DNA of 17,900 nucleotides from Desulfobacula sp. (GTDB lineage Bacteria; Desulfobacterota; Desulfobacteria; Desulfobacterales; Desulfobacteraceae), in the NCBI RefSeq assembly GCF_021107415.1, contig NZ_JAIOSW010000074.1, forward strand, positions 1 to 17,900, in the 5' to 3' direction. Positions 1-7,518 of the stretch are shown piece after piece; positions within the stretch are counted from its first letter, which is position 1, and each line of letters begins with the position of its first letter. A program made the translations under genes and the position numbers. The notes below the pieces were generated by a model. The model searched no databases and was not told where the DNA came from. It saw nothing but the letters and a program-made list of their open reading frames with translations.

Positions 1-99
1 AAAACTATAATTATCTGCCGGGAAATAAATATGAATGAATCCAAAAACAAGGGCTGTGATCATTAATATGGAAAATAATATTTTTAATTTGATATTCAT
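1..99 (-). CDS. N-terminal part of a membrane or exported protein (runs off the window)
   Basis: An open frame starts at an ATG at 99-97 and stays open for all 33 codons to the window edge, so only the N-terminus is visible. The residues are strongly hydrophobic (about 5-27, preceded by Lys4 and Lys6), as in a signal peptide or a single signal anchor, followed by a Pro-Ala-Asp stretch. No convincing Shine-Dalgarno is seen, only a weak GAG about 10 bases upstream. It lies 58 bases downstream of the SDR gene on the same strand and could be co-transcribed with it. I do not recognise the family; the call rests on frame continuity and hydrophobicity. Confidence 0.45.
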   Translation of the reverse strand, partial: MNIKLKILFSILMITALVFGFIHIYFPADNYSF

Positions 100-156
100 T
101 TCAGGCACTCTTATAGTTATTTGTGTTCGTTGTTTTTCATTTGAAAAATATAAATT

Positions 157-1530
157 CTATCTGCCAAGTACATCTTTGAATGCAGGCAAAAGTGCTTCAT
201 GTTGAAACGAGAACCCATTATCCAAAAGCTTTGCCGGTCTCACCCGTGTACTGGTCAAAAGGGTTTCTTTTCCCATTTCTCCCCACAAAGCCAATGCCAG
301 AAATCTTGGCATGGTAAAAAATAATTTTTTTGAAAAAACGTTGGCCAGTGTTTTGGAAAACTCCTTATTGGTGACAGGATTTGGGGCGGCCAGGTTTACA
401 GGCCCCTGGAGTTTAGGATGACCCAATATATACAGGATACCGGATACTGCATCATCCATACTGATCCAGCTCATGTATTGTCTGCCATGGGAAAGCTTCA
501 CACCACAGCCTGTCTTAAACGGCAGTTCCATTCTTTTAAGAGCTCCGCCGGCCGGGGTTAGTACGACTCCGATCCTTAGCTGAATAGTCCTGATGCCCGA
601 CTTTTGAGCATCAATGGATGCATCTTCCCACTGCTTGCAAACCCTGGAAATAAAACTATCGCCCACACCGCTATCCTCGGTTAATACCTTATCTTTTCCT
701 TCACCATAAAACCCGATGGCAGAAGTAGAAATAAAAACCCCGGGTTTTTGATCAAGGTCTGCCATTTTCTTCACAAGCAGCCGGGTGGGGATTATTCTGG
801 AGTCAACAATCTTTTTTTTTTGGCTTTCCGTCCATCTTCCCCTTGAAATATCAACACCGTTTAAATTGATGACAACATCAAAGTATCCTGCATTTTCAAG
901 ATCAAGTATATTTTTGTAAGGATCCCAGAAAAGCTCATCCTCTAAAAGGCTACTCTCTTTTCGAACCAGCCGGATCACTTCATGACCACAGGTTCTCAAA
1001 AACGGGACCAATGTACTTCCTATGGTTCCACTGGCACCGGAAATAAGGATTCTTTTTTTGGGAATTTTGTCCACATGATGTTCAAGGTCGTATTTAAGCA
1101 CCCTGTGCCGATAACTGAACATTCTTTCAAACTCTTTTTTGGCAAACCTGTAAAATGGCCGGCTTAAAATTCCAAGCGGCAATTCAAATTCAACACTATC
1201 TTCCATGGTTGAGTTTTCTTTGCCGTCCGCTGCAAACCTGTGGGTATGTTCCCATTTGGAAAACGGCCCTCTTATCTGACGATCTTTGAATATTTTATTT
1301 TCCTGGTATTCTATATGCTGTGCCTCCCAGATCATGGGTATCTTAAAAATACTTAGCCTGAAGGATACCTTTACTCCCTTTTGAATACCATTACCCTTGC
1401 GCGCAATCATTTTTAAGGGCGCCCACGGCGGCGTCAACCTTGAAATGGCTCCATTTGCCGCATGCCACGAAAATAGAGTTTCAACGGGTGCTTTTATCTT
1501 TGATTTTTTTATATAAACATTATGACGCAT
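157..1530 (-). CDS. Two-domain SRPBCC/NAD-dependent epimerase (TIGR01777 family)
   Basis: A 457-residue fusion. Residues about 5-155 resemble an SRPBCC/START-like (polyketide cyclase/dehydrase) ligand-binding domain. From residue 160 there is a short-chain dehydrogenase/epimerase domain with the nucleotide-binding motif G165-x-x-G168-x-x-G171. The C-terminal part fits the DUF1731 tail of the YfcH/SDR39U1-like TIGR01777 family. The fusion order is known for this family, but its substrate is not. The ATG start has only a weak AGAG upstream. The gene is divergent from fprA across a 210-base spacer. No catalytic assignment is possible beyond probable NAD(P)-dependent oxidoreductase or epimerase chemistry. 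Confidence 0.85.
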   Translation of the reverse strand: MRHNVYIKKSKIKAPVETLFSWHAANGAISRLTPPWAPLKMIARKGNGIQKGVKVSFRLSIFKIPMIWEAQHIEYQENKIFKDRQIRGPFSKWEHTHRFAADGKENSTMEDSVEFELPLGILSRPFYRFAKKEFERMFSYRHRVLKYDLEHHVDKIPKKRILISGASGTIGSTLVPFLRTCGHEVIRLVRKESSLLEDELFWDPYKNILDLENAGYFDVVINLNGVDISRGRWTESQKKKIVDSRIIPTRLLVKKMADLDQKPGVFISTSAIGFYGEGKDKVLTEDSGVGDSFISRVCKQWEDASIDAQKSGIRTIQLRIGVVLTPAGGALKRMELPFKTGCGVKLSHGRQYMSWISMDDAVSGILYILGHPKLQGPVNLAAPNPVTNKEFSKTLANVFSKKLFFTMPRFLALALWGEMGKETLLTSTRVRPAKLLDNGFSFQHEALLPAFKDVLGR

Positions 1531-1634
1531 ATTTTACTCTATTGAATAAATGATTCATTGATTTTGCGTTTTTTATATTATAATAATAATCTTCAAGTTA
1601 AAACACTTTTTATCAGGAAATAAAACTCAAATTT

Positions 1635-1651
1635 AAGGCATACTCTTTGCA
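1635..1651 (+). promoter_or_regulatory. Candidate sigma-54 (-24/-12) promoter of the fprA operon
   Basis: AAGGCATACTCTTTGCA has GG and GC separated by exactly 10 bases, with GGCA at -24 and TTGC at -12. The predicted start would be near 1663, leaving a leader of about 78 bases. It belongs to a set of five such elements in this window. E. coli norV, a flavodiiron homologue, is a known sigma-54/NorR target, which makes the call plausible; the match itself is all that is seen. Confidence 0.6.
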
Positions 1652-1740
1652 TTAATTTTGGAGACAGTTAAGAGCAGTAAAACATATTTAGTGAATATTT
1701 AAATTGATATTTATTACTTATTAAGGGAGGTATAAAATAA

Positions 1741-2934
1741 ATGTATAAACCCATTGAAATAGCGGATGGGATATATTCTGTTGGATGCCGTGACTGGGAT
1801 ATCAGGGATTTCCATGGTTATTCCACCTATGAAGGTACAACCTATAATGCATTTTTAGTACTGGGTGAAAAAAATGTTCTCATTGATACGGTAAAAGAAA
1901 AATTTTCAGATGAACTATTTTCCAATATCAGCAGAATTATTGACCCAAAAAAAATTGATATGCTTATCAGTAATCATACGGAAATGGACCATTCCGGGGG
2001 CATCCCCAAACTGATGCAGATAATCGGTGAAGACAAACCCGTCTATTGTTCAAAGATGGGTGCCAAAAATCTGAAAAGCCATTTTAATCGTGACTTTAAT
2101 TTTCAGGTTGTGGGAAGTGGTGATGAACTCAAAGTCGGAAACAGAACATTCTCTTTTCTTGAGACAAAAATGCTTCACTGGCCGGACAGTATGTTCACCT
2201 ATCTTGTGGATGACGCCATTTTGTTTTCCAGTGATGCCTTTGGACAGCATTATGCCGGCGACATGTTCTTTGACGACGAAATCGGAGATGAAATCATCCC
2301 CCATGCAAGAAAATACTATGCCAATATTCTTCTTCACTTCTCATCCAGGGTACAGGCACTTTTAAAAGATGTTGCAAAAATGAATCTGAAGATCAATATG
2401 ATCTGCCCGGATCATGGTATTCTCTGGCGGGATAACCCGTCTAAAATCATTAACCTCTATGATAAATGGTCCAAACAGGAACCGGCAAACAAGGTGGTTG
2501 TTTTCTTTGACTCCATGTGGGAGAGTACAACCAAGATGGCCCGGTCCATTACCAGCGGTATTGAATCGGAAGATGTGAATGTAAGACTCATGAACACCAG
2601 GAAATGTCATCGAAGCGATATCATGACGGAAATTATTGAAGCAGGAGCAATTGTGGTAGGTTCTCCTACTCTCAATAACGGTATTTTCCCTGTTATTGCA
2701 GATGTCATGACATATATCAAAGGCCTGAAACCTCAGAATAAAATTGCGGCTGCCTTTGGTTCTTACGGGTGGAGTGGTGAAGCAGTAAAAATCCTTAATA
2801 AAGAATTTACTGAAATGAAACTGGATATCATTGATGATGGTGTTAAAGTTCAATATGTTCCTGATGAAGATGATCTGAACAGATGTTTTGATCTGGGCGT
2901 AAAAATCGCTAAAACATTAAAAGAAAGGTTATAG
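1741..2934 (+). CDS. fprA: Flavodiiron protein / rubredoxin:oxygen oxidoreductase (A-type)
   Basis: This cytoplasmic enzyme reduces O2 to water (or NO to N2O) with electrons usually delivered by rubredoxin. Residues 1-250 form the metallo-beta-lactamase-like diiron domain. The ligand set is complete and near Desulfovibrio ROO numbering: H79-x-E81-x-D83, H146, D165 and H225. Residues about 251-397 are a flavodoxin-like FMN domain with phosphate loop around 257-264. At 397 aa it has class A length, with no rubredoxin tail or NAD(P)H reductase fusion. The ATG is preceded by a strong AAGGGAGG. It is followed after 19 bases by a rubrerythrin-like gene and faces dfx, a typical anaerobe oxygen-defence grouping. 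No free rubredoxin gene is seen, so the electron donor is unknown. Confidence 0.96.
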   Translation: MYKPIEIADGIYSVGCRDWDIRDFHGYSTYEGTTYNAFLVLGEKNVLIDTVKEKFSDELFSNISRIIDPKKIDMLISNHTEMDHSGGIPKLMQIIGEDKPVYCSKMGAKNLKSHFNRDFNFQVVGSGDELKVGNRTFSFLETKMLHWPDSMFTYLVDDAILFSSDAFGQHYAGDMFFDDEIGDEIIPHARKYYANILLHFSSRVQALLKDVAKMNLKINMICPDHGILWRDNPSKIINLYDKWSKQEPANKVVVFFDSMWESTTKMARSITSGIESEDVNVRLMNTRKCHRSDIMTEIIEAGAIVVGSPTLNNGIFPVIADVMTYIKGLKPQNKIAAAFGSYGWSGEAVKILNKEFTEMKLDIIDDGVKVQYVPDEDDLNRCFDLGVKIAKTLKERL

Positions 2935-2953
2935 AGATAACCTGGGGGGAATC

Positions 2954-3427
2954 ATGGCTAACGAGTTTAATGCAAAAGATATTTTTGAAATTGCTATAAA
3001 AATTGAACAAAATGGTGCAATATTTTATCGGAATGCTGCAAAACAGGTAAAAGAGGAAAAACACAAACAATTTCTTCTTGAGCTGGCTTCCATGGAAGAC
3101 GATCATGAAGTAACCTTTGCAAATATGCTAAAAGAATTAAAAGATGAGGAAACCTTTGCTGCAACCTTTGATCCCGATGATGAGAATGTCCTTTATCTGA
3201 AAGCACTGGCTGATACCCGGGTCTTTTTTGAAAAAGACCAGCCCGATAACAGCTTTAAGAGCATATTGAGCACTGCTATTCAGACAGAAAAAGATTCCAT
3301 TGCATTTTATCTGGGGATGAAAGAACTGGTTTCTGCAAAACTGGGTCAATCAAAGATTGATGATATTATCAAGGAAGAAATGAGCCATATCAAACTTCTT
3401 GCCGGGAAATTGATTGAGGAGAATTAA
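2954..3427 (+). CDS. Rubrerythrin-like ferritin-fold diiron protein without rubredoxin domain
   Basis: A 157-residue four-helix-bundle protein with two matching halves. The first half has E18 and E48-x-x-H51; the second has E112 and E142-x-x-H145. These are the expected diiron ligands of the rubrerythrin/ferritin-like superfamily. The C-terminal rubredoxin domain of classical rubrerythrin is absent, so electrons must come from another protein. Rubrerythrins reduce H2O2; a peroxidase role downstream of fprA and beside superoxide reductase is likely but inferred. The ATG follows a GGGGGGA stretch, lies 19 bases after the fprA stop, and the two genes should share a transcript ended by the hairpin at 3440-3480. 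Confidence 0.9.
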   Translation: MANEFNAKDIFEIAIKIEQNGAIFYRNAAKQVKEEKHKQFLLELASMEDDHEVTFANMLKELKDEETFAATFDPDDENVLYLKALADTRVFFEKDQPDNSFKSILSTAIQTEKDSIAFYLGMKELVSAKLGQSKIDDIIKEEMSHIKLLAGKLIEEN

Positions 3428-3439
3428 CGTTTCAAAATA

Positions 3440-3480
3440 AAAACCCATAGTATCCTGGCTTTAGCATACTATGGGTTTTT
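3440..3480. terminator. Bidirectional Rho-independent terminator between rubrerythrin-like gene and dfx
   Basis: A 10-bp perfect core stem (CCCATAGTAT / ATACTATGGG), extended by A-T pairs, encloses a 12-base loop. There is an A-run on the left and a T-run on the right, so it can work on either strand. It sits between two convergent genes whose stops are 83 bases apart. Confidence 0.9.
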
Positions 3481-3510
3481 AATTTTTATGTGTATTTATT
3501 TAAACAAGCC

Positions 3511-3891
3511 TTAAGATTTCCAAAGACCGTGAAGATTGCAATAGGCCCTTGCAACAACATTAGCAGCATCGGTTTTAAATTGGGCTTCCGGTGTACTTGC
3601 CGGTGTCAGCATCTGTCTTTGGATAAGTGTATTATCTTCTGAAACAAGTTCAATCCACTCTATCCAGTGATCAGTTCCCATGGGATGGGCAACACTGCCG
3701 ACCTTCACCAAATACCCGCCATCACTTTTTTCAATTACAGGAATATGTTTTTCCACTGCTGCATCCACAGTATTTTCAATCAGGAGGTCCATTTCCTGTC
3801 CACAACACATGACCGGTGGTTTTTCTCCATGAAGTACCTGTACGATGTTCCCACATTTACTGCATTTATAAATACCAAGTTGTTCAGCCAT
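3511..3891 (-). CDS. dfx: Desulfoferrodoxin (superoxide reductase with desulforedoxin domain)
   Basis: Reduces superoxide to H2O2 without forming O2, in the cytoplasm. The 126-residue protein has the N-terminal desulforedoxin centre (C10, C13, C29, C30) and the complete SOR centre II: H49, H69, H75, H121 with axial C118. The conserved Glu47-Lys48 pair precedes H49. The start chosen is the ATG at 3891, because GGAG lies 9 bases upstream and the desulforedoxin fold begins with MAEQ-type residues; an in-frame TTG six bases earlier is less likely. It is transcribed toward fprA-rubrerythrin and probably ends at the shared hairpin. A sigma-54-like element lies about 190 bases upstream of the ATG. 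Confidence 0.96.
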   Translation of the reverse strand: MAEQLGIYKCSKCGNIVQVLHGEKPPVMCCGQEMDLLIENTVDAAVEKHIPVIEKSDGGYLVKVGSVAHPMGTDHWIEWIELVSEDNTLIQRQMLTPASTPEAQFKTDAANVVARAYCNLHGLWKS

Positions 3892-4082
3892 TCTCAATCT
3901 CTCCTTTTTTTTTAGGTTTTATTATTGTTATAGTTCCACAAAATGAAGTTTAGGTTCTAAAAAAATACAGGTGAATAAAAAAAATCAAATAGAGATACAA
4001 AATTTTATACGCCATTTACAACGAATTTTCCAGAAATATTTCCTGCCTGGATTTTTTATTACCCTTTCTATATTCAGTATTT

Positions 4083-4099
4083 AGCAAACCTCATGCCAA
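4083..4099 (-). promoter_or_regulatory. Candidate sigma-54 (-24/-12) promoter of dfx
   Basis: On the minus strand this reads TTGGCATGAGGTTTGCT. It matches the sigma-54 consensus TTGGCACG-N4-TTGCT at every specified base except the C after GGCA, with exact GG-N10-GC spacing. The predicted start is near 4072, about 180 bases before the dfx ATG. It is the best match of the five in this window. Confidence 0.68.
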
Positions 4100-4194
4100 T
4101 TGATCAAAACCAGATGCTATCTTTGCGAAAGCCCCTTTGGTTCAACAAATCGCAATACATGATAAATGTGAAATACTATTAGATAAAGATGACA

Positions 4195-4210
4195 GAGACA
4201 TTCATGTCTC
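4195..4210. promoter_or_regulatory. Dyad upstream of dfx, possible activator site
   Basis: GAGACATTCATGTCTC is a perfect inverted repeat (6-base arms around TTCA, or 7 around TC), roughly 100 bases upstream of the sigma-54-like -24 element. That is a usual distance for an enhancer-binding protein site. It has no T-run on either side, so it does not look like a terminator. Its function is inferred only from position, and I found no clear copy upstream of the other four elements. Confidence 0.3.
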
Positions 4211-4266
4211 AAATAATCGTACCGGCACTCCATAGCAGACAATACAAATATGTATCAAACAAATCT

Positions 4267-5238
4267 TCAAATTTGCCATCCCTGTCTTAAAATATCCATG
4301 TTATTGACAAGAATCCCCATATAGACTTCTTCCATTTCTAGCATTTGTTTGTCTTTTTTCCTGAGCCACTCTGATAACCAGGCAAACCTGAGTGCCAGGA
4401 GGTATTCCGGAAAAAACCGCCACCCCATTTTACTAAAGATATCTTTGCCTCGCAGCTCTTTTATAAAAGTCATAACCATGGGCATTCCCAGACCGTCCGG
4501 GTTCTCAATTCCGGCACATCCGACAAGGTTGGCCGCATCATATATAGCAGGTTTCATTCCGGCAAATTCCCAATCGATCACAGCCCTTATTTGATCATGA
4601 TTCCAAATAATATTCAAAGGATGCAGGTCTCCATGACAAAAAGAAACTGGCAGATTGTCATGAATCTCCATGAATTCTTTTTCTAAAAATGCTAAAAATG
4701 GAAGATATTTTTTATAGGCCGAATTATCATAAATTTTCATTTCACTGAATAATTTATAAATATATTTTTTAATGGAAAAAGGCTCAAAAGAGATGTTATT
4801 TCCTATATTAGCAGAGGCCTTGGAGAGACCCATTAAAAACAATGCAAAACTGTTTCCCATCTTTGATGAGGACAGGTAGTCCGGCCGCTTTAATACAGTA
4901 CCATCTATAAAACGAGAAAGTTGAAAACAGACGTCCTTAAAAAACGGCAAAAATTCCCCGTAATTGGATTTTTGGTATAATAAGGCAAGTTTCAAGCCAT
5001 TATCATTCAAATATTCAATTGCTTTTGCAACATTTTGCCGAATTTGAAATTTATTTTTAGAAAATTTTTCAAGCAAAAAAAGCGTGCCGTCTTTATCCTG
5101 AAGTACCGCACGGGAGAGTGTCCGTTCGGGACTGCCCTGGATATCAATATCCCCACGGACACATTCAAATTCAATATTCCACTGACAATTTAACCATTGA
5201 ATAAATTCTTCATTTTTATCATTAAAGAATTCTTGCAA
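4267..5238 (-). CDS. APH/choline-kinase-fold phosphotransferase
   Basis: The protein has the Brenner-type kinase motif H-G-D-L-H-P-L-N (His202, Asp204, Asn209 counting from the start chosen) and a following I-D-W-E (Asp222) that binds metal in the aminoglycoside/homoserine/choline kinase superfamily. The substrate is unknown; metabolite or antibiotic phosphorylation both fit the fold. The frame is open to 5298 (343 aa), overlapping the thioredoxin gene by 77 bases. I prefer the TTG at 5238 (323 aa), overlapping by 17 bases with GGAA a few bases upstream, but the start is uncertain. It is last in the operon with the FMN dehydrogenase, flavodoxin and thioredoxin, and translation is probably coupled to the thioredoxin stop. 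Confidence 0.75.
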   Translation of the reverse strand: MQEFFNDKNEEFIQWLNCQWNIEFECVRGDIDIQGSPERTLSRAVLQDKDGTLFLLEKFSKNKFQIRQNVAKAIEYLNDNGLKLALLYQKSNYGEFLPFFKDVCFQLSRFIDGTVLKRPDYLSSSKMGNSFALFLMGLSKASANIGNNISFEPFSIKKYIYKLFSEMKIYDNSAYKKYLPFLAFLEKEFMEIHDNLPVSFCHGDLHPLNIIWNHDQIRAVIDWEFAGMKPAIYDAANLVGCAGIENPDGLGMPMVMTFIKELRGKDIFSKMGWRFFPEYLLALRFAWLSEWLRKKDKQMLEMEEVYMGILVNNMDILRQGWQI

Positions 5239-5668
5239 TCTGCAATTCCAATTGTTCTTTTGGCAATGCACCCACCAGTGTATCAATGATCCGACCATTT
5301 TTTATCAAAAGCATGGTCGGAATACTTGAGATGGAATATCTCGATCCAATCTGCGGGTTGTTATCCACATTGAGCTTGGCTATTTTTAACCTTGCCCTGT
5401 ATTTTACGGCAAGCTCATCCAGAACCGGACCAACCGCCTTGCAGGGACCACACCAGGGTGCCCAGCAATCCACCAGTACGGGAAGTGTTGAAGCCAACAC
5501 TTCCCGATCAAAGGTGCTGTCCGTAACATTGACCGGACGGCTGAACATTTCTACCGGCAATGCATTCCCGCATTTCCCGCATTTTGGCATTTCATCTATA
5601 CGGGATATTGGAATCCTGTTTTTTGCTTTGCACTTTGAACATGCCAATATCAAGCTGTTTTCATTCAT
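5222..5668 (-). CDS. trxC: Thioredoxin 2-type protein with N-terminal zinc ribbon
   Basis: Protein-disulfide reductant of the cytoplasm. Residues 10-33 carry two C-x-x-C pairs (C10, C13, C30, C33), the zinc ribbon of TrxC-type thioredoxins, which tolerate oxidation better than Trx1. The thioredoxin fold follows with the W-C-G-P-C active site (C73, C76) and the cis-Pro region S-I-P-T. At 148 aa it has the normal length. The ATG is 9 bases after the flavodoxin stop, with AGGA overlapping that stop. No NADPH thioredoxin reductase gene is present in the window; the nearby FTR catalytic subunit could reduce it, which is inference. Confidence 0.92.
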   Translation of the reverse strand: MNENSLILACSKCKAKNRIPISRIDEMPKCGKCGNALPVEMFSRPVNVTDSTFDREVLASTLPVLVDCWAPWCGPCKAVGPVLDELAVKYRARLKIAKLNVDNNPQIGSRYSISSIPTMLLIKNGRIIDTLVGALPKEQLELQIARIL

Positions 5669-5677
5669 TATGACATC

Positions 5678-6109
5678 CTAAATCATTGCTGTAATACTTT
5701 TCCCATATTCCTGAGCGGCCTGAATTCCCCCTCCTACCCAGCTTGCCTTGAGCATTAAAGGGCCTGACACCATTTTCATACCGTAAATATTCTCCATGGT
5801 CTCAAATATTCTTCCCGGAGCCTCACCGCTCCAGCCATAGGCACCAAAAGAACCACCGGGCTTATCTTTAAGCTCTGCTCTTTCTGCTATAAACAGAATC
5901 TGTTTCATGGATGTAATCATTTCACCATGATAGGTTGCCGAACCAAATGCATATCCGTCATACCCTTTTAAATCGTCTTCACTCTTAATCTGACTTGTTT
6001 TTTTAACATCAACATCATGTCCTGAAATGCGAACACCCTCTGCGATCAATTCGGCAATCCCTTTTGTCTCGTCAGATCTTGATGCGTATACAATTAAAAC
6101 TTTTCCCAT
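5678..6109 (-). CDS. Flavodoxin-domain protein
   Basis: A 143-residue single-domain flavodoxin with an FMN phosphate loop at residues 9-15 (S/T-rich, A-S-R-S-D-E-T) and the G-A-Y-G-W-S-G-E-A motif near residues 89-97. The latter is also present in the flavodoxin domain of the fprA product in this window (S-Y-G-W-S-G-E-A), so it resembles the flavodiiron FMN domain more than classical FldA. It probably shuttles electrons between redox partners in the cytoplasm. It has a strong AAAGGAG site and lies 14 bases after the rubredoxin-like/FMN dehydrogenase stop, in the same operon. Confidence 0.88.
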   Translation of the reverse strand: MGKVLIVYASRSDETKGIAELIAEGVRISGHDVDVKKTSQIKSEDDLKGYDGYAFGSATYHGEMITSMKQILFIAERAELKDKPGGSFGAYGWSGEAPGRIFETMENIYGMKMVSGPLMLKASWVGGGIQAAQEYGKSITAMI

Positions 6110-6123
6110 TTTTTCTCCTTTGT

Positions 6124-7284
6124 TTAACTATGTTTAAATAAAATTTTTGAATCCGCCATCTTGATGGTCTTTGTTCCGGTCATAAACATGGCTTTTTTCA
6201 AGGTTTTTTTGATGTGCTCAAGGTGCAGTTTCACACCCAGGGTTCCGGCACCGACCGCTGCCCGGATAATGTCTCTTCCCAAAAGGACTGCATCTGCACC
6301 CAGTGCCAGCATCTTCAACACATCATACCCGGTTCTCACACCCCCATCGGCTGTAATTGTAACGGAATTCCCAAGTTTTTTTCTGATCAAGGGCAGCAGG
6401 GTGGCAACGCCAGGGGTTGAATCCAGAACCCGACCCCCGTGATTAGATACTGCGATAACCGAAACACCTGCGTCCGCACACTTTTGCGCTTCATCCGGGA
6501 TCATGATACCCTTGGCAATAAAGGGCAGCGATGTGAATTTTACCAATTCTTCAATATCTTTGACGCTCTTTTTAAATACAGGCTGCCCATGCAATGCCAT
6601 AATGGTTGACCCGCAACCGTCCAGATCTATACCAACGGCTTTACAGCCATAATTTTCAGCTTTTTCAATCAGCTTTTTTAAAACATCCTGTGCCCGTGGC
6701 TTGAATATGGGAATACCATACCCGTCACAGGCTTTCATGGCATTTAACGACGGGTTATCCTCGGGTGTATAAAACCAGGTATCCCCTCGGAGTCCAATGG
6801 TGCCCGCTTCTTTTGATCCTCTTAATACTGATGTGCAGAACATGGTTTCATCTAGAGCATCATTATACTTCTGGGCACCTGCCGTAGATGAAGCCAGCAC
6901 CGGAAATTCAAGATCAATGCCCAGAAAGGAACAAGAGGTATCCGGTTCAAAATGATCTCCCAATACCGACATATTCAATTGGATGTCTGCAAGGGCTTCA
7001 ACATTTGCCCTGAAAGACTGCCCCTGCCCTACACCGCCAAGCCCGATGGGTTTTCCATATGCTTCACGCTGGCATATTTTATCAAAGTTGCCGTCACATG
7101 ACGGATATGCCGCACAGATTCCCTTGAGCTTTTTCCTGGCCAGATCCCTTACCTGTTCAAGGAATTGGGGGATCTCTTTCATATTCATAATCATTCTATC
7201 GTCTGCATGACAAACCTCACATATGCCGGGTTTATTTTCACTATTAAATGTCTCATGACAAACAGAACAATACCACTGATTCAT
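6124..7284 (-). CDS. FMN-dependent alpha-hydroxy-acid dehydrogenase with N-terminal rubredoxin-like domain
   Basis: The 386-residue protein begins with a rubredoxin/rubrerythrin-tail-like metal site (C6, C9, C22, C25). It continues into an FMN-binding TIM barrel of the glycolate oxidase/LldD family with catalytic S-N-H282-G-G-R and the phosphate-binding G-G-V-R-T-G and A-V-L-L-G-R segments near the C-terminus. Between them, C57, C63 and C71 lie in a segment resembling the conserved cysteine motif of anaerobe FMN homologues and might hold another cofactor. It likely oxidises a 2-hydroxy acid or related substrate and passes electrons through the rubredoxin-like site, perhaps to the flavodoxin that follows. 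It has an AAGGAG site and is first in a four-gene operon. The substrate is not predictable. Confidence 0.87.
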   Translation of the reverse strand: MNQWYCSVCHETFNSENKPGICEVCHADDRMIMNMKEIPQFLEQVRDLARKKLKGICAAYPSCDGNFDKICQREAYGKPIGLGGVGQGQSFRANVEALADIQLNMSVLGDHFEPDTSCSFLGIDLEFPVLASSTAGAQKYNDALDETMFCTSVLRGSKEAGTIGLRGDTWFYTPEDNPSLNAMKACDGYGIPIFKPRAQDVLKKLIEKAENYGCKAVGIDLDGCGSTIMALHGQPVFKKSVKDIEELVKFTSLPFIAKGIMIPDEAQKCADAGVSVIAVSNHGGRVLDSTPGVATLLPLIRKKLGNSVTITADGGVRTGYDVLKMLALGADAVLLGRDIIRAAVGAGTLGVKLHLEHIKKTLKKAMFMTGTKTIKMADSKILFKHS

Positions 7285-7386
7285 TAATTTTCTCCTTTTT
7301 TGATTTAGGCTCTGGCGAGAATATCATTCATTCTAATTTTAGCAAACCTGTATTCAAAAAATAATTTTTTCTGTAAAATTTTAGAC

Positions 7387-7403
7387 TGCAAAAATCAGAC
7401 CAT
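7387..7403 (-). promoter_or_regulatory. Candidate sigma-54 promoter of the FMN dehydrogenase operon
   Basis: On the minus strand this reads ATGGTCTGATTTTTGCA. GG and GC are 10 bases apart and the -12 TTGC is intact, but the -24 box is imperfect (TGGTCT for TGGCAC). The start would be near 7376, giving a leader of about 92 bases. A second -12-like AGGTTTGCTAAA lies closer to the gene but lacks a -24 GG. Confidence 0.42.
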
Positions 7404-7460
7404 ACAAAATTAAAATCTTTGGAGTTCACTTAATCCAAATTTTGCTTTAAACTTGTAAAC

Positions 7461-7477
7461 CTGGCACAAATCGTGCA
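7461..7477 (+). promoter_or_regulatory. Candidate sigma-54 (-24/-12) promoter of the glutaredoxin-FTR cluster
   Basis: CTGGCACAAATCGTGCA has a perfect TGGCAC -24 box and a GTGCA -12 box with exact spacing. The start would be near 7489, 30 bases before the glutaredoxin ATG. It lies back to back with the minus-strand candidate at 7387-7403 in the same 234-base divergent spacer. Confidence 0.6.
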
Positions 7478-7518
7478 GACTTTATTATTTTAAACTTATC
7501 CCTGCAAAGGAGAAACAT

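Larger units (their letters stand above)
3892..4266. other. 375-base non-coding region upstream of dfx
   Basis: AT-rich spacer between dfx and the 3' end of the kinase gene. It holds the dfx ribosome binding site, an AT-rich dyad at 3919-3933, the sigma-54-like element at 4083-4099 and a GAGACA-TTCA-TGTCTC dyad at 4195-4210. No convincing terminator with a T-run follows the kinase gene, so some read-through into dfx is possible. No credible coding sequence was found; the longest open stretch (about 4104-4232, +) lacks a suitable start. Confidence 0.7.

Noticed and set aside
982..1167. Plus-strand frame opposite the SRPBCC/SDR gene
   Set aside because: An antisense shadow of a well-supported gene, with no ribosome site or recognisable domain. 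The same applies to the other opposite-strand frames inside fprA, dfx, acdA and the deacylase.
4104..4232. Open plus-strand stretch of about 42 codons between dfx and the kinase gene
   Set aside because: It has no suitable start codon or ribosome binding site, runs against both flanking genes and resembles no family I recognise. It also overlaps the GAGACA dyad.
7339..7355. Another TTTGCT -12-like box upstream of the FMN dehydrogenase gene (minus strand)
   Set aside because: The base pair expected as GG at -24 is GA and the rest of the -24 box is lost; the element at 7387-7403 keeps the spacing.
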